Source of the DNA: Cardinalis cardinalis
Lineage: Eukaryota; Chordata; Aves; Passeriformes; Cardinalidae
Length of the DNA: 64,000 bases
Direction of reading: 5' to 3'
Assembly (NCBI GenBank): GCA_014549065.1
Contig: JACDOX010000118.1
Coordinates: 1,417,802-1,481,801, forward strand
The translations under genes were made by a program, and so were the position numbers. Every line of letters starts with the position of its first letter. The first letter of the stretch is position 1. Below, in pieces: positions 13,001-22,322 of the stretch. Below the pieces are notes generated by a model that was not told where the DNA came from, did no database searches, and saw only the letters and a list, made by a program, of their open reading frames with translations.

Positions 13001-16000
13001 TTGTTTATCTGTTCATTTTTTGTTTATTGTAGAATTGCCATGAGCTGGAGAAGATGGACTTGGAAGAGTGTGTTTTGGTGAGATTTAATATGAAAAGGAA
13101 TATTGAATGTCCAGTGTAAGGATGCAATACATTAACACCTTTGTCTAGATGTTCTTTGGTTTTTATAAATAGTGTTGTGTTTATGGTAGGAAATAAAAAT
13201 AATTATTGGGAAATTCTATACAGGGAAATACTTGGAGAGTAACAGGTGAGGAGTTGTTTTCCAGAAATAACAGAACCCTCATCTGGTACAGAAAGAGATA
13301 CCTTATTGAAGGGTTGCCTCTCCTGCTGTCTGTTGCTTATGGCTGACGTTTGGTTTCTTTTATTTCCAGATAACTGACAGCACATTGATACAACTTTCCA
13401 TACACTGTCCTAAGCTTCAAGCATTGGTAAGTGTAACTCCTGGTCTGTGGCCTGTGGTGCTCCCCCTGGCAGGACATACAGGGACAANTCCTGCAGTACA
13501 AGCCCAGGCTGTTCACTGTGTGTCTAGAAATAATTCCTGATGTACAGTTACACTGTGCAAAATGTGTACAAGTTTCATAAGTATTCTAAAAGCAGCACAT
13601 TACTCCTAAAATATTTACATGCATTGTGTGATTAAAAAAATGTTACCAAATCAGTGAGTGAAAACCAGAAAGCTTTTATTTTATGGTTAACATCCTTCAT
13701 ATTTGATTCCTTACATATTTGATTTAAGTTAAAGCACTTAGATCCTTTATGGATATTCTTAAGTGTTCAGTAATGGTTTTCTTAGGGAGTATGACACTTC
13801 ACATCAAATATTGAATAAACAAAACCACCCAGAGAAGATAAATGTAATCACTCTGTAAGCAGTTTTGCATGTAAGCACTTTTTTACAAGCACTTTTTTCC
13901 ATTTGCATAATAAATTATGGAAGGTTTCCTTGGACTTGACTTTTGAACATAATTAGAGAGGTTTGAGAGTGGGGTACCCAGCTTACTGGATTTCAAAGAA
14001 CTGTTTTCTAGGGAGTGCTAGCTTAGATCTTTCAGATCATCAAACTCAATTTGAGGTAACATAAATTTGTTTGTTCTTCAATAAAGGTACTTGAAAATTG
14101 CTGGATTGTTCTTACAGTAGGAGCTCCTGTATTTCAGGCCAGTTGTCCTTTTAGTGTAGATTTGTTATAACTACTTAGATCTATGTGAGAGAACAAGTAT
14201 CTTTATAATCTGTTCTTAGATGGGATTAAAGGAAGGTGTTCTGCTTCCTTAATTAAATTGTGTTATGATTAGTGTTACTAAGGTAGCAACACGAGGAGAG
14301 ATGGCTTTTAAAAGGAGCTTGTTCACTAATGTTGGTTTTTTAATTTTTCCTTATTAACTGTCCAGTTTCATTTCTGGACCATCATTCTTGATGTAAAACC
14401 AAATGAGTTGTCAGGAGCTGTGGAGCCATTTATATGGGACCCATTTTTATATTGTAATCCCAATTGCAGCCAGTTCTTGCAAGAGATCTTTGTACCAGTT
14501 CTGTCAGTACTTCAACAGAGGTACCATAAAACCTCATAAATCCCAAGCATTTTTTTCTGAGCCTGCTCCTCTTTGCTGGCCTTTGTGTGTTTGCCTACAG
14601 ATAGGGAAGTGTGGCATTGGTAAAACGTCACAGCTTTCCTAAGGGAACCAGAAAACTTGATTTCTTTGGTGTATATAGATCTTTATATATAAACTGTGGA
14701 TAGGAAGGATACATACTCAGAGATTGAGTGTGAACAGCAGTGGCTGAGAATTACAGGAAAAGACAAGATAAGGCAGGCAGGTGCCAAATACAGTGCATGA
14801 GCTAATCTTGGTGCTCCCAATGTCCTGTAAACTCCTTTGCATCTGTGCTTTAGGGTATTTGCAGTTAGAACAAACATTTTGGAGTTGCAGAGATTGACTT
14901 TGGATTTGCTTTTGTCTTGTTTGGAGACTCAGTAGATGGTGGAAATGGGCAAATCTTCATCAGTATTAGAGTGTTTTATTGCCTAATGCACTTAAGAAGT
15001 AATTTCTGGTTAAAGTATTTAATTGTACATTTTAATTAGTAGAGAAACTGTGAAATACTCATGATAGTCCTGAAGATGAGAAGACAATTGAATTCTTCAC
15101 ATCATGTGAAGTTCTTATAGTATGTCATGCCATACTTGATTTATGCACAGCATTTAGTATGTATTAACAACAACAACAACAAAGAATTTGACCATATCTC
15201 TTTGTTCTTAAGATTTCAAGCAATTGTATTTGTAAAGTTCCACATTATTGATGCTTTTTAGTAGGCTTGGAAAGTTAGAAAAATCCTGTGTTTAGCTATG
15301 AAGTGTGTATAATTTGGCCTATTTGTTCTACAAAGTTCTATGAGCTCAGCTGTACATCCTGTGTTGTCCTTGCAGTACCAATACCGTGTCCCAGGAAAGC
15401 TGATTTTATAAGCTGCTTACTTCTTGGGATGGAACACTCCTAATTAGCCAACAGCTTCACACAGCCTCCTGTCCTTCCTTGGAACAGCAGCTCTGCTATG
15501 AACGTTGGTTAACCCTGCAGCTGCTGACTGTCCCCAGGCTCTGAGCCAAACCAAGTGCACAGAGAAAGGAGATACAGGAGAGAGCTGATGTGTTTGAAGA
15601 CTTGAGAGACTATCTGAATGGGTGTCAGGAGTTTAACACTGTTGGTAGGGGCAAGCACTTCATTTCTGCTGTCTTTTGGAGACAGCTTGCCCTCCTGGTG
15701 TTGCTTGGAGTCCCTGCTGGCTGCTCACACTTGGTGTGTAAAATTGGACCAGCTGGAGCTGAAGGGAACCTGCTAGGTGGCTCCTTCAGACTCCAGGGAG
15801 ATGCAGACCTGTCTCCCAGCCTTTCTTGGGTTCCCTGCTCATTCTGTAGAGCAAAGATGAAAGATGTTGAGGCCAAATTGTTTCAAAGAGCAGGCCAGAC
15901 CCCATGTGTCTGGTAGCAGGAAGGAAATGCTCTGACTGTAGCTGAGGTGAAATAAGGTTGGAAGTCCCCAGGTTGCCTTTTCAGGCTGGAATGAAAAGAT

Positions 16001-18412
16001 GCGCTGTACCCAGAGAGGGGAAAAGTTGCATGTTAGAGTTGGGGGTTTGGCAGGAGGTCCTTTTGAGCGCTGCTATTTGCTTGCTCTGAGTTAAAAAGTG
16101 CTTTTGGACTGCTGCAAGTGTTTCTTCATCAGTTGCTGTCTGGAAAAAACTACTTGGGGCAAGGAAATGCCACTTCATTACCTGGCACTGTTAGACTTAG
16201 GTACAAGTACANGCAGAACACAGGGCTGAGCATAAAGCAAGGCACCAGCCCAGAGCCCAGGGCAAGAGGAGAAGAGTTCACAGATCCTGCACATTTCAAT
16301 GGGGAAGACTTGAGAGCATTCATTTCAGTGGTGACAAAGAGTGGCTTTTTCAGCTGCCTCTGAGGAATGTCTGTTTCCTGTTGTTGTCATCATCCGTGCT
16401 TCTCCAAAAGTCATGAATTCCCTAAAGAAATGAGGACAGTGCTTTATGTGGTGCCACTGCCCAAGATGCAACATCATTTTCCGTGTTCTTCAAATTCAAG
16501 GGAGTAAAAAAATGTGCTGAAGAGGAGCAGATTTTTTTGGTTTATTATGCTGACTGTTGCAGAAAAGACTGCTTCTGCAGCTGTACAAAATGTTTATTGC
16601 TCCTTGTCTGTACAGCCTGAGGTGCCAAATGTTCATGGCTTGTTTTTCTTTGAAATCATTATTTGGCAAATCAGTCTATTGTGATTGTTCTCCATCTGTG
16701 TGGACTTGCACAGGCTTGGTATATGTATGAGAGAGACCATGGCAGCTGTGAAACAGTAACCCCTGAGCAGATACTCATCTATTCCCCTATGTTCCCGATC
16801 ATCCTTTAAGCTGTTTCTGGCACAGAGCTGTTTGCACTGTGTGGGACAATTGGAAAAGAATTCCCACATTCATAGAGAGCAAAGGGGCCTGAGGAGTTTT
16901 GCCAGTGATGTGTTTTGGGACTCAGCTTGTTTTGAAGCAAAGTTAAAATCAAGTACAGCCATTTTGTTAAGTAAAGCAGTTTCTTTTCTTACTCTTATGG
17001 GTTTCAGCTGTGTATTATTTGTAGCTGTTTAACCACTGGAGTGAAGGAGGTTGAAGAGGACTTCAGATGTCCAGAGGCTCGAGTAACTTAAGACTGAGGG
17101 ATGTTGTTAATTGTTTGCCTCTGTTTTAGAGCTTATCTCACTGTGAACTGATCACTGATGATGGGATTCTTCATCTGAGCAACAGCACGTGTGGGCACGA
17201 GAGGCTGCAGGTGCTGGAGCTCGATAACTGTCTCCTCATCACGGACGTGACTCTGGAGCACCTGGAGAACTGCCACAACCTGGAGAGAATCGAGCTGTAC
17301 GACTGTCAGCAGGTCACACGAGCTGGCATCAAACGGATCAGAGTAGGTGTTTCCTGCCTTGTTCCTGTGGAAATGCCAGAGCTCTTGGTGCTGCTTGAGA
17401 TTGTAGGAGTCCTACAGGTGTCCCAGGCATGGAAGGCTGGATAAACCATCTGACTGTCCTTCTGTTAGGTCCCCATGTGTGTAACTTCCCTCTATGAAAA
17501 GCAATAATTGTCAGTTCTAACTTGTGACATTTTGCTGTTGGAATGATGAGCTCTTATCTTCTGCCTTCTGTATTTTTTTCAAATAGAGTCCTCTGTTTTT
17601 AGGATGGTGTAGTGGCATGCTAAATCCTAAATATATGTTAATACACAGATCCAATAGTAAAACATCTGCATGGATATTTCAGTTGATGGGCTGTAGGGCC
17701 CTCAGGCCTTGGAATCCAGCCCCAAACCTTTCCCCTCAGTATCTCACCCATTAGGTCAGAGACCACCTGCNTTGTGGAGGCAGCCTTTTAGCCTTGAAGT
17801 TAAACTTGTCTGTGGCTTTGTATCCCAAACTTGCATCCAAACACTTTTGCAACTGGAAAGATCATCCCTGATAGTGACTCAAATTGAAGGCAGAAGCACA
17901 ATTTTATTTCATGCTGCTTTCCAGGATGAGAACAGCAGCAGAAATGTGGGAGATAAGGTTCAGAGAAATTGTCCCTTAGTAGCCAGTGTCCACCCCTCTT
18001 GCCCCTATAGCAAAACCTGTGCCTCTCCTGCTGTGGAGCTGTCTGGGCTCGTCAGTGCTTTGTTGGGGAACCAGAGGGAGCCCTGTGCAGGTTGAGTGCC
18101 CAGACACTGGTGTGCCTTACTGGATGGGTCAAGAGGAATGACATGTGAGAGGGCAGCTTGGCTGCATCCACTGTATAGATGCTTCCTTCATAGCTAACTA
18201 AACTTAATGAAATAGCACTTGCTGGCACAACAGGTGAGGTGTGCTGCTTCTCTTTTCAGTTCTGTTCTTTCTCTCCCATTATAATGCAGCCTTTTCACCC
18301 ACAGGCTCATCTACCTCACGTGAAAGTTCATGCTTACTTTGCTCCAGTGACTCCCCCTCCATCGGTCGGAGGGAGCGGACAGCGCCTCTGCAGATGCTGT
18401 ATTATCCTCTGA
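988..18412 (+). CDS. FBXL2: FBXL2, F-box and leucine-rich repeat protein 2 (5'-partial; 11 coding exons)
   Basis: Substrate-recognition subunit of an SCF (SKP1-CUL1-F-box) ubiquitin ligase, held on membranes by a C-terminal lipid. Joining 988-1082, 3275-3343, 3430-3525, 3832-3958, 4153-4227, 7382-7512, 11539-11599, 13033-13077, 13370-13426, 17130-17342 and 18305-18412 gives 1077 nt, that is 358 codons plus TGA, open throughout and with GT-AG at each internal junction. The product is a run of cysteine-type leucine-rich repeats (for example LKHLDLTSC, LEHLNLSWC, LEKMDLEEC, LERIELYDC) ending in CRCCIIL, a CaaX box whose final Leu favours geranylgeranylation. The length equals human residues 66-423, so the F-box and the first LRR lie upstream of the window. 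FBXL20 is the close paralogue; body segments such as TKITDSTCYSLSRFCSK favour FBXL2, although the PPPSVGGS tail also resembles FBXL20. The neighbouring UBP1 supports FBXL2. Confidence 0.96.
1083..3274 (+). other. FBXL2 intron; nothing recognised
   Basis: 2.19 kb intron between exons a and b with consensus GTAAGT and TTCTAG. I see no exon, RNA gene or identifiable transposon. Confidence 0.75.
3275..3343 (+). CDS. FBXL2: FBXL2 coding exon b
   Basis: Acceptor TTCTAG, donor GTAAGT. It encodes TFAQNCRNI, one ambiguous codon, then HLNLNGCTKITD. The first base of the codon at 3303-3305 is N (NAA); Glu (GAA) is expected from the family, while T would make a stop. Confidence 0.95.
3430..3525 (+). CDS. 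FBXL2: FBXL2 coding exon c
   Basis: Acceptor TTTGCAG, donor GTAAGA. It encodes STCYSLSRFCSKLKHLDLTS and CVAITNSSLKGL, a complete LRR. The intron before it is only 86 bp. Confidence 0.95.
3526..3831 (+). other. FBXL2 intron (306 bp)
   Basis: Intron between exons c and d. Together with the 86 bp (3344-3429) and 194 bp (3959-4152) introns it packs four exons into less than 1 kb, unlike the 3-4 kb introns that follow. Confidence 0.85.
3832..3958 (+). CDS. FBXL2: FBXL2 coding exon d
   Basis: Acceptor TCCCAG, donor GTACAT. It encodes SEGCRNLEHLNLSWCDQITK followed by DGIEALVKGCSGLKALFLRG and CTQ. The frame stays open for 66 bp past the donor, but the similarity to FBXL2 stops at the donor. Confidence 0.95.
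4153..4227 (+). CDS. FBXL2: FBXL2 coding exon e
   Basis: Acceptor ATACAG, donor GTAAGT. 25 codons: LEDEALKHIQNHCHELVILN then LQSCT. It is phase 0 at both ends. Confidence 0.95.
4228..7381 (+). other. FBXL2 intron (3.2 kb); nothing recognised
   Basis: AT-rich non-coding sequence. The open frame at 5611-5880 has no family similarity that I can name and no splice support. No identifiable repeat. Confidence 0.7.
7382..7512 (+). CDS. FBXL2: FBXL2 coding exon f
   Basis: Acceptor TTGCAG, donor GTGAGT. It encodes QISDEGIVKICRGCHRLQSL, then CVSGCSNLTDASLTALGLNC and PRL. It carries the end of one LRR and one full LRR. Confidence 0.95.
8886..8996. repeat. AT-rich ATT/TAT imperfect microsatellite
   Basis: About 110 bp of (ATT)n and (TATAAAG)-like interrupted units in an FBXL2 intron, flanked on both sides by AAAGTACTCAA (also near 8876-8886). 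Confidence 0.75.
9110..9157. repeat. Overlapping inverted repeats
   Basis: AGATAGGGTGA (9131-9141) and its exact complement TCACCCTATCT (9147-9157) with a 5 nt loop. GACCCTATC (9110-9118) can instead pair with GATAGGGTC (9140-9148), so two competing stem-loops exist. Both sides are also flanked by direct CTTGCTGACCC repeats (9104 and 9157 region). Confidence 0.75.
11539..11599 (+). CDS. FBXL2: FBXL2 coding exon g
   Basis: Acceptor TTCCAG, donor GTAAGG. It completes the split Lys codon and encodes ILEAARCSHLTDAGFTLLAR. Confidence 0.95.
11600..13032 (+). other. FBXL2 intron (1.4 kb)
   Basis: Contains a T run at about 12184-12198 and nothing else that I can identify. Confidence 0.7.
13033..13077 (+). 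CDS. FBXL2: FBXL2 coding exon h (45 nt)
   Basis: Acceptor TTGTAG, donor GTGAGA. A 15-codon exon encoding NCHELEKMDLEECVL, the beta-strand half of an LRR. Too short for ordinary ORF detection; recognised from family sequence and phase. Confidence 0.95.
13370..13426 (+). CDS. FBXL2: FBXL2 coding exon i (57 nt)
   Basis: Acceptor TTCCAG, donor GTAAGT. 19 codons: ITDSTLIQLSIHCPKLQAL. Phase 0 at both ends. Confidence 0.95.
13427..17129 (+). other. FBXL2 intron (3.7 kb)
   Basis: Contains a short (AAC)n tract near 15166-15182. ORFs at 15590-15916 and elsewhere show no recognisable domain. Confidence 0.7.
17130..17342 (+). CDS. FBXL2: FBXL2 coding exon j (213 nt)
   Basis: Acceptor TTTTAG, donor GTAGGT. 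71 codons covering the last LRRs, including LSHCELITDDGI, LQVLELDNCLLITDVTLEHL and LERIELYDCQQVTRAGIKRI. Third positions are far richer in G/C (CTG, GAG, CTC, AAC, ATC) than in the upstream exons. Confidence 0.96.
17343..18304 (+). other. FBXL2 last intron (0.96 kb)
   Basis: Intron between the 213 nt exon and the terminal exon. An open frame at 17709-18095 has no recognisable similarity and contains an N. Confidence 0.75.
18305..18412 (+). CDS. FBXL2: FBXL2 terminal coding exon with CaaX box
   Basis: Acceptor CCACAG. It encodes AHLPHVKVHAYFAPVTPPPS, then VGGSGQRLCRCCIIL and TGA at 18410-18412. CIIL is the prenylation signal; the preceding cysteines could be palmitoylated (inference). Confidence 0.96.
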   Translation, partial: AHLPHVKVHAYFAPVTPPPSVGGSGQRLCRCCIIL

Positions 18413-19168
18413 CGATGAGTGCAGCCACGCAGAAAACGTTGTTGATGAAGAATGTGACGGCAAGTCAGCGGAAGGAGATGGTTTCCTGACAAGTCCTAAT
18501 GGTGGTGTTTGGGTATTTGGTCATCCAGTTTTGTGACAAGAAAAGCGTTTTTTTTTTCCAGGTAAAAATCTTAACGTAATGTGCAGCTGTGGATTAAGTT
18601 GGTGATGCTTTGGTTTGTATTAGTAACTCCTTCCTTCTGTTGGCATGAGAACTGTGGTACTGTGTCAAACGTGTGGGCATTGCAGTGGAGCAGCTACTTG
18701 GTGGAAGTTCACAAAACTTGGAAGTTGATTTGCATTTGTCAGCACTACTTGGTGTGAAGTGCCGCTGTAATGTGGGACTCGCTGCCACGCCAAGGAACTG
18801 AGCCTGCTGTTCTGTAATATACACCACAGATCAAGTATCAGGTTTTAAAGCCAAATCAGCTTTAGCAGATGTTGACCAAAAAATGCAAAGTAATCATAAG
18901 CTCTTACAGTAAAACAGCAGCTTGTTCTTTTTCATGATTCAGCTTCATATTTAATTATGTAACAGGACATAATAGGTAATGTCAAAGGTAAGGTAGTACC
19001 TCCAGATACCGTAGAACTAGAAGTACTTCCCAAGTTTTTGGACTTGGTTCAGATGAACTCTGCTGGTACAAAGCTTGGCGGTCGCCGAGGCAGGTTGTGC
19101 CTGATGCCATCAGCCTTGAACGGGGTAAGAAATGCACTGTGGTGGAGCCCGTGCACTCTGCTGTACCT

Positions 19169-19210
19169 GCTGCCACAGCCAGCCATGGAGCTGCCACAGC
19201 CAGCCATGGT
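19169..19210. repeat. 21 bp tandem duplication in FBXL2 3' UTR
   Basis: Two adjacent copies starting GCTGCCACAGCCAGCCATGG, differing only at the last base (A or T). Likely recent replication slippage. Confidence 0.85.
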
Positions 19211-20188
19211 GCTTCTGCCAACGCCATCCCCGCACGCTGGAAGGAAAGGATGCAGCGCTTCCAGGAGGAGAGGTGTAGCACACATGCTTTTCTACAGATG
19301 AATGGAAAACAGGTTCAGCTACAGAAGGCAGGATGGAGCAAGGAATTGAGTTTGGCCCACCTATTTTAGGGACAAGCATATGGGCNCAGCTGTAGGCAGG
19401 AGTTGAACCATACCAAACCTGTGGTTTTCAAATGTAGAAAGCCAAACTCTTCACATTTGGTTAGGAAGCTGTCAGCTTCTGAATGTTGATAATGATGATA
19501 ATGATGATAAAAATCTGTGTATTAACTCTTAAGGCCATGCTTTCATCCTTAGTTTTTCAGTGCTAGACAATTAGATAAACTTTTTATATTAAGCAATTTA
19601 ATTATCTGAGAGAAACTACTTGACAATTCAGAAAGCTTTTTTTGTGTAAGTTTGACTGTGTGTGTGTTTTAAGAGTTCAGGGCCTGTGTTTACTGAAAAT
19701 TAAAAAGCAGTTGGAAAAGCTACTACTGGACAGTACTGCCATTTCCCCCCTGCAAATTTTAAACGACTTCTAAAAAGGAGAGAGCATGAACATGAACTTC
19801 TGTGGCCAGCAATGGCTGGGTTGTGTGGACTCACAGAGGATGGGGACAGTAAATTAAGAGCTCAGCTTTGGGGTGAAATTACACCTTAGACTACAGTAAA
19901 TGGGTTTCTTTACTAGTACAAAGTAAGCCAATCTGGGCTTCTTTTGCACAGTAGTGGAGTGCTGTTACAATCATACTGAAGAGTTCCATTCAGACACTGC
20001 TGGTCTAATGAGAGTTTTAACTAGATTTTATTCTCAACTGTACCAGGGCAGTCACTGGTACCAATATGTCAATATGTGTTGCCTTTTGTTGGCTCATTTT
20101 TTTTTCTAAGACCATAATGAACCTTGTAAGTCTATTGCATTGAAGATGTACAAAAACAAATGGAATCTACTCTGATATAGGACACTTA

Positions 20189-20194
20189 AATAAA
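20189..20194 (+). terminator. FBXL2 poly(A) signal AATAAA
   Basis: Canonical hexamer within CTTAAATAAACAATC, followed by a T/G-containing stretch (TTTGTTGGAATT). Best candidate for the FBXL2 transcript end before the opposing UBP1 3' UTR. Confidence 0.6.
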
Positions 20195-20210
20195 CAATCA
20201 GCTGATGTCA

Positions 20211-20444
20211 AACATGAATTTGTTGGAATTATTTCAAATCTAAGACGATTTCTACTAGAAGCAGAAGATCCATGTGAATGCACAGTGTGCAGGATATACT
20301 GCAGGGCTGGTTTACTTCCCTTCCTTACCTTGACCTACTATTCTTGCTAGGGCAGGTCTTGTAATTAATCTAAATCTTAGCAATGGACTGTCTCTAATGT
20401 GGGTGTGGGAAAAAAAGAAGTAAACAAAAAGAAAAGCACATTTA
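20211..20444. other. Convergent intergenic gap between FBXL2 and UBP1
   Basis: About 230 bp between the inferred 3' ends of two tail-to-tail genes. No other feature is seen. Confidence 0.6.
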
Positions 20445-22284
20445 CAAAATTATTGAAAAACATTTATTATACTTAAATTGAAATGTGTACATCTTATTAA
20501 AAAACAAAAGCCATTTGCTGGTGCCATAATTTAATTCCAATTTCAAGTGAGCTGGACAAACTACTGTACAACTTTCAATATTCTTTAAAATTAGATATTT
20601 GGATACTTTCCAATCAAGGATTTTTCCACTTTTATAAAACATTTGGATTTGAATATGGTGTGAGCTAAGAAGACACAAGTGTCAGTTCAGGAAAATACTA
20701 GGACCAAACAATACCCAAAGATGAACAACTTATAGGCAGAAATGTTTAAGTACATAAAATTTTACTTTCAAAGCAAAAAAAAAAAAAAAAACAAAAATAG
20801 GAAAAAAACTCTAGGTTTGATGAATTTAAATTTTCAAAATGCTACAGCTTTCAGAAGCTTTTCTGCTAAGCACTTGAGCCAGTAATGGAAGGGGAAATGA
20901 AAAAGTCAAGTTGCTTTTTTACATGCTGTAGTATTGGTTTACACAGAACACCGCAGCATAAAAAGCAAACTATTCCCAAGCTTTTAAGCCAGAGATCAAG
21001 TTGGAACTTTCCAAAGGCACAGAATAACAGCTCTGAAACTGTTGCTTAATACCTCTGGAAATACTCCCCTCTAAGTACCTGACCAATTGAAACTTAATGT
21101 TAGCCTAGGAAATGCTGTGCCATGACTTTACAAGACACATCAAAAATACCAAGAAAGCACATTGCCTGCTTCAGAGAAAATAAGTATTTGGTCATATGGA
21201 AGAGGCACTGTAACAGGTGTACAGTATGGATGGATGGATGGAGGGTGCAGGAAGGTCAACTGAAAAGGTAAGAAGAGATTTGTCCAGAATAGAAGCTCAA
21301 GCAGGGCAGTTACCTGCTGGGAAGGAAACTTACAGGGTGTGTATTTAGTGTTTCTCAAGCAATTTATTTGATGCTGCTGAAAGCTATGACAGCCCTGTGG
21401 TGCCAGTGGGTCATCTTCCCTCATCTGCATAATTCCACTGAAAACCCCACTTCTCATTCCACAGTATTTTTAAACCCACAATTTTACAAGCAAAGAGTTA
21501 AACTGCAGCAGTGCTCTGCAGAGAACCTAGGAAACTAAACATAAAGGATGCATAGGCAATTCTTTTCCATTAAATTCATTAAAGCAAAACACAATTACTT
21601 GGTACCCCATAGGATTTATATTAATCCCTCCAATAAGGTACTATTGATAATGCAGTTTGCTGCATGCATATATTGCATCTGTCTAGGGCTTCTTAAAAGC
21701 CCTGTTCTGGCATTTACACTTCTTACATACACTCTTATACACAATTTACACGGGAAGCTGTTTTGACAGCTTGACTCTCAGAGACCTGACAACCTGATCA
21801 CTATCACCTTTAACTACTCATCTCCACACAGATTAGCATGTGCTCTGCTAACATCAAAAAATAAAACCAGCCTAAGGTACAAGCACGTAATAGACAAACT
21901 GGCACAGAAAGGTAAATGCCCCAAAATAAGTTTACATTCATCTCCAACTGGATACAGGTAATAGAAAAGCAGCACTGCTTTGCTTCTATAAACTGTATCT
22001 ACTGGCCATAGTTTGCCTTATTTCAGTGAAGGGCAAGCACCTTTGCTTACATTGTCTTCCATGCCTGTACAGAAGCTGTCATGGCATTATACCTCTCATG
22101 AGGACACTTAGCTATGGCAGTGATAAGAAAGTTCACCTATCAAACAGCTCATTAGAAAGATCATTTTGTGTTTTCAATATGAAACATCTTATACAGTGAA
22201 GTTAGATCCTAAGGTTTTGGATGATCTTCATAGTCTTTAGGCAGGACTTCATTCTGCGTTGGAATATCTAGCAAGTGTGTGATG
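20445..22284 (-). other. UBP1: UBP1 3' UTR
   Basis: About 1.84 kb from the UBP1 stop to the inferred poly(A) site. It includes an A run on the plus strand at about 20776-20792 and a (GGAT)n patch near 21226-21242. No coding potential. Confidence 0.6.
20463..20468 (-). terminator. UBP1 poly(A) signal AATAAA
   Basis: Plus strand reads TTTATT, so the hexamer is AATAAA on the minus strand. It is followed on that strand by a T/G-rich downstream element (TGTGCTTTTCTTTTTG). This sets the UBP1 3' end near 20445. Confidence 0.65.
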
Positions 22285-22322
22285 TCACTTCAGAATTATA
22301 TGGAAGCCTTCTCCATTTTCAG
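22285..22322 (-). CDS. UBP1: UBP1 terminal coding exon 16 (38 nt coding)
   Basis: Acceptor TTTCAG. Completes Ala and encodes ENGEGFHIILK, then TGA at 22287-22285. Matches the conserved HIILK C-terminus of UBP1/TFCP2. Confidence 0.95.

Larger units (their letters stand above)
18413..20210 (+). other. FBXL2: FBXL2 3' UTR
   Basis: Extends from the TGA to the first good poly(A) signal followed by a plausible cleavage zone, about 1.8 kb. It includes a 21 bp tandem duplication at 19169-19210. The end point is inferred from the AATAAA at 20189, not from transcript data. Confidence 0.6.

Noticed and set aside
15590..15916. Overlapping ORFs of about 108 and 83 codons on both strands
   Set aside because: No recognisable similarity, no ATG start for the longer one (it begins at GTG), and it lies within an FBXL2 intron.
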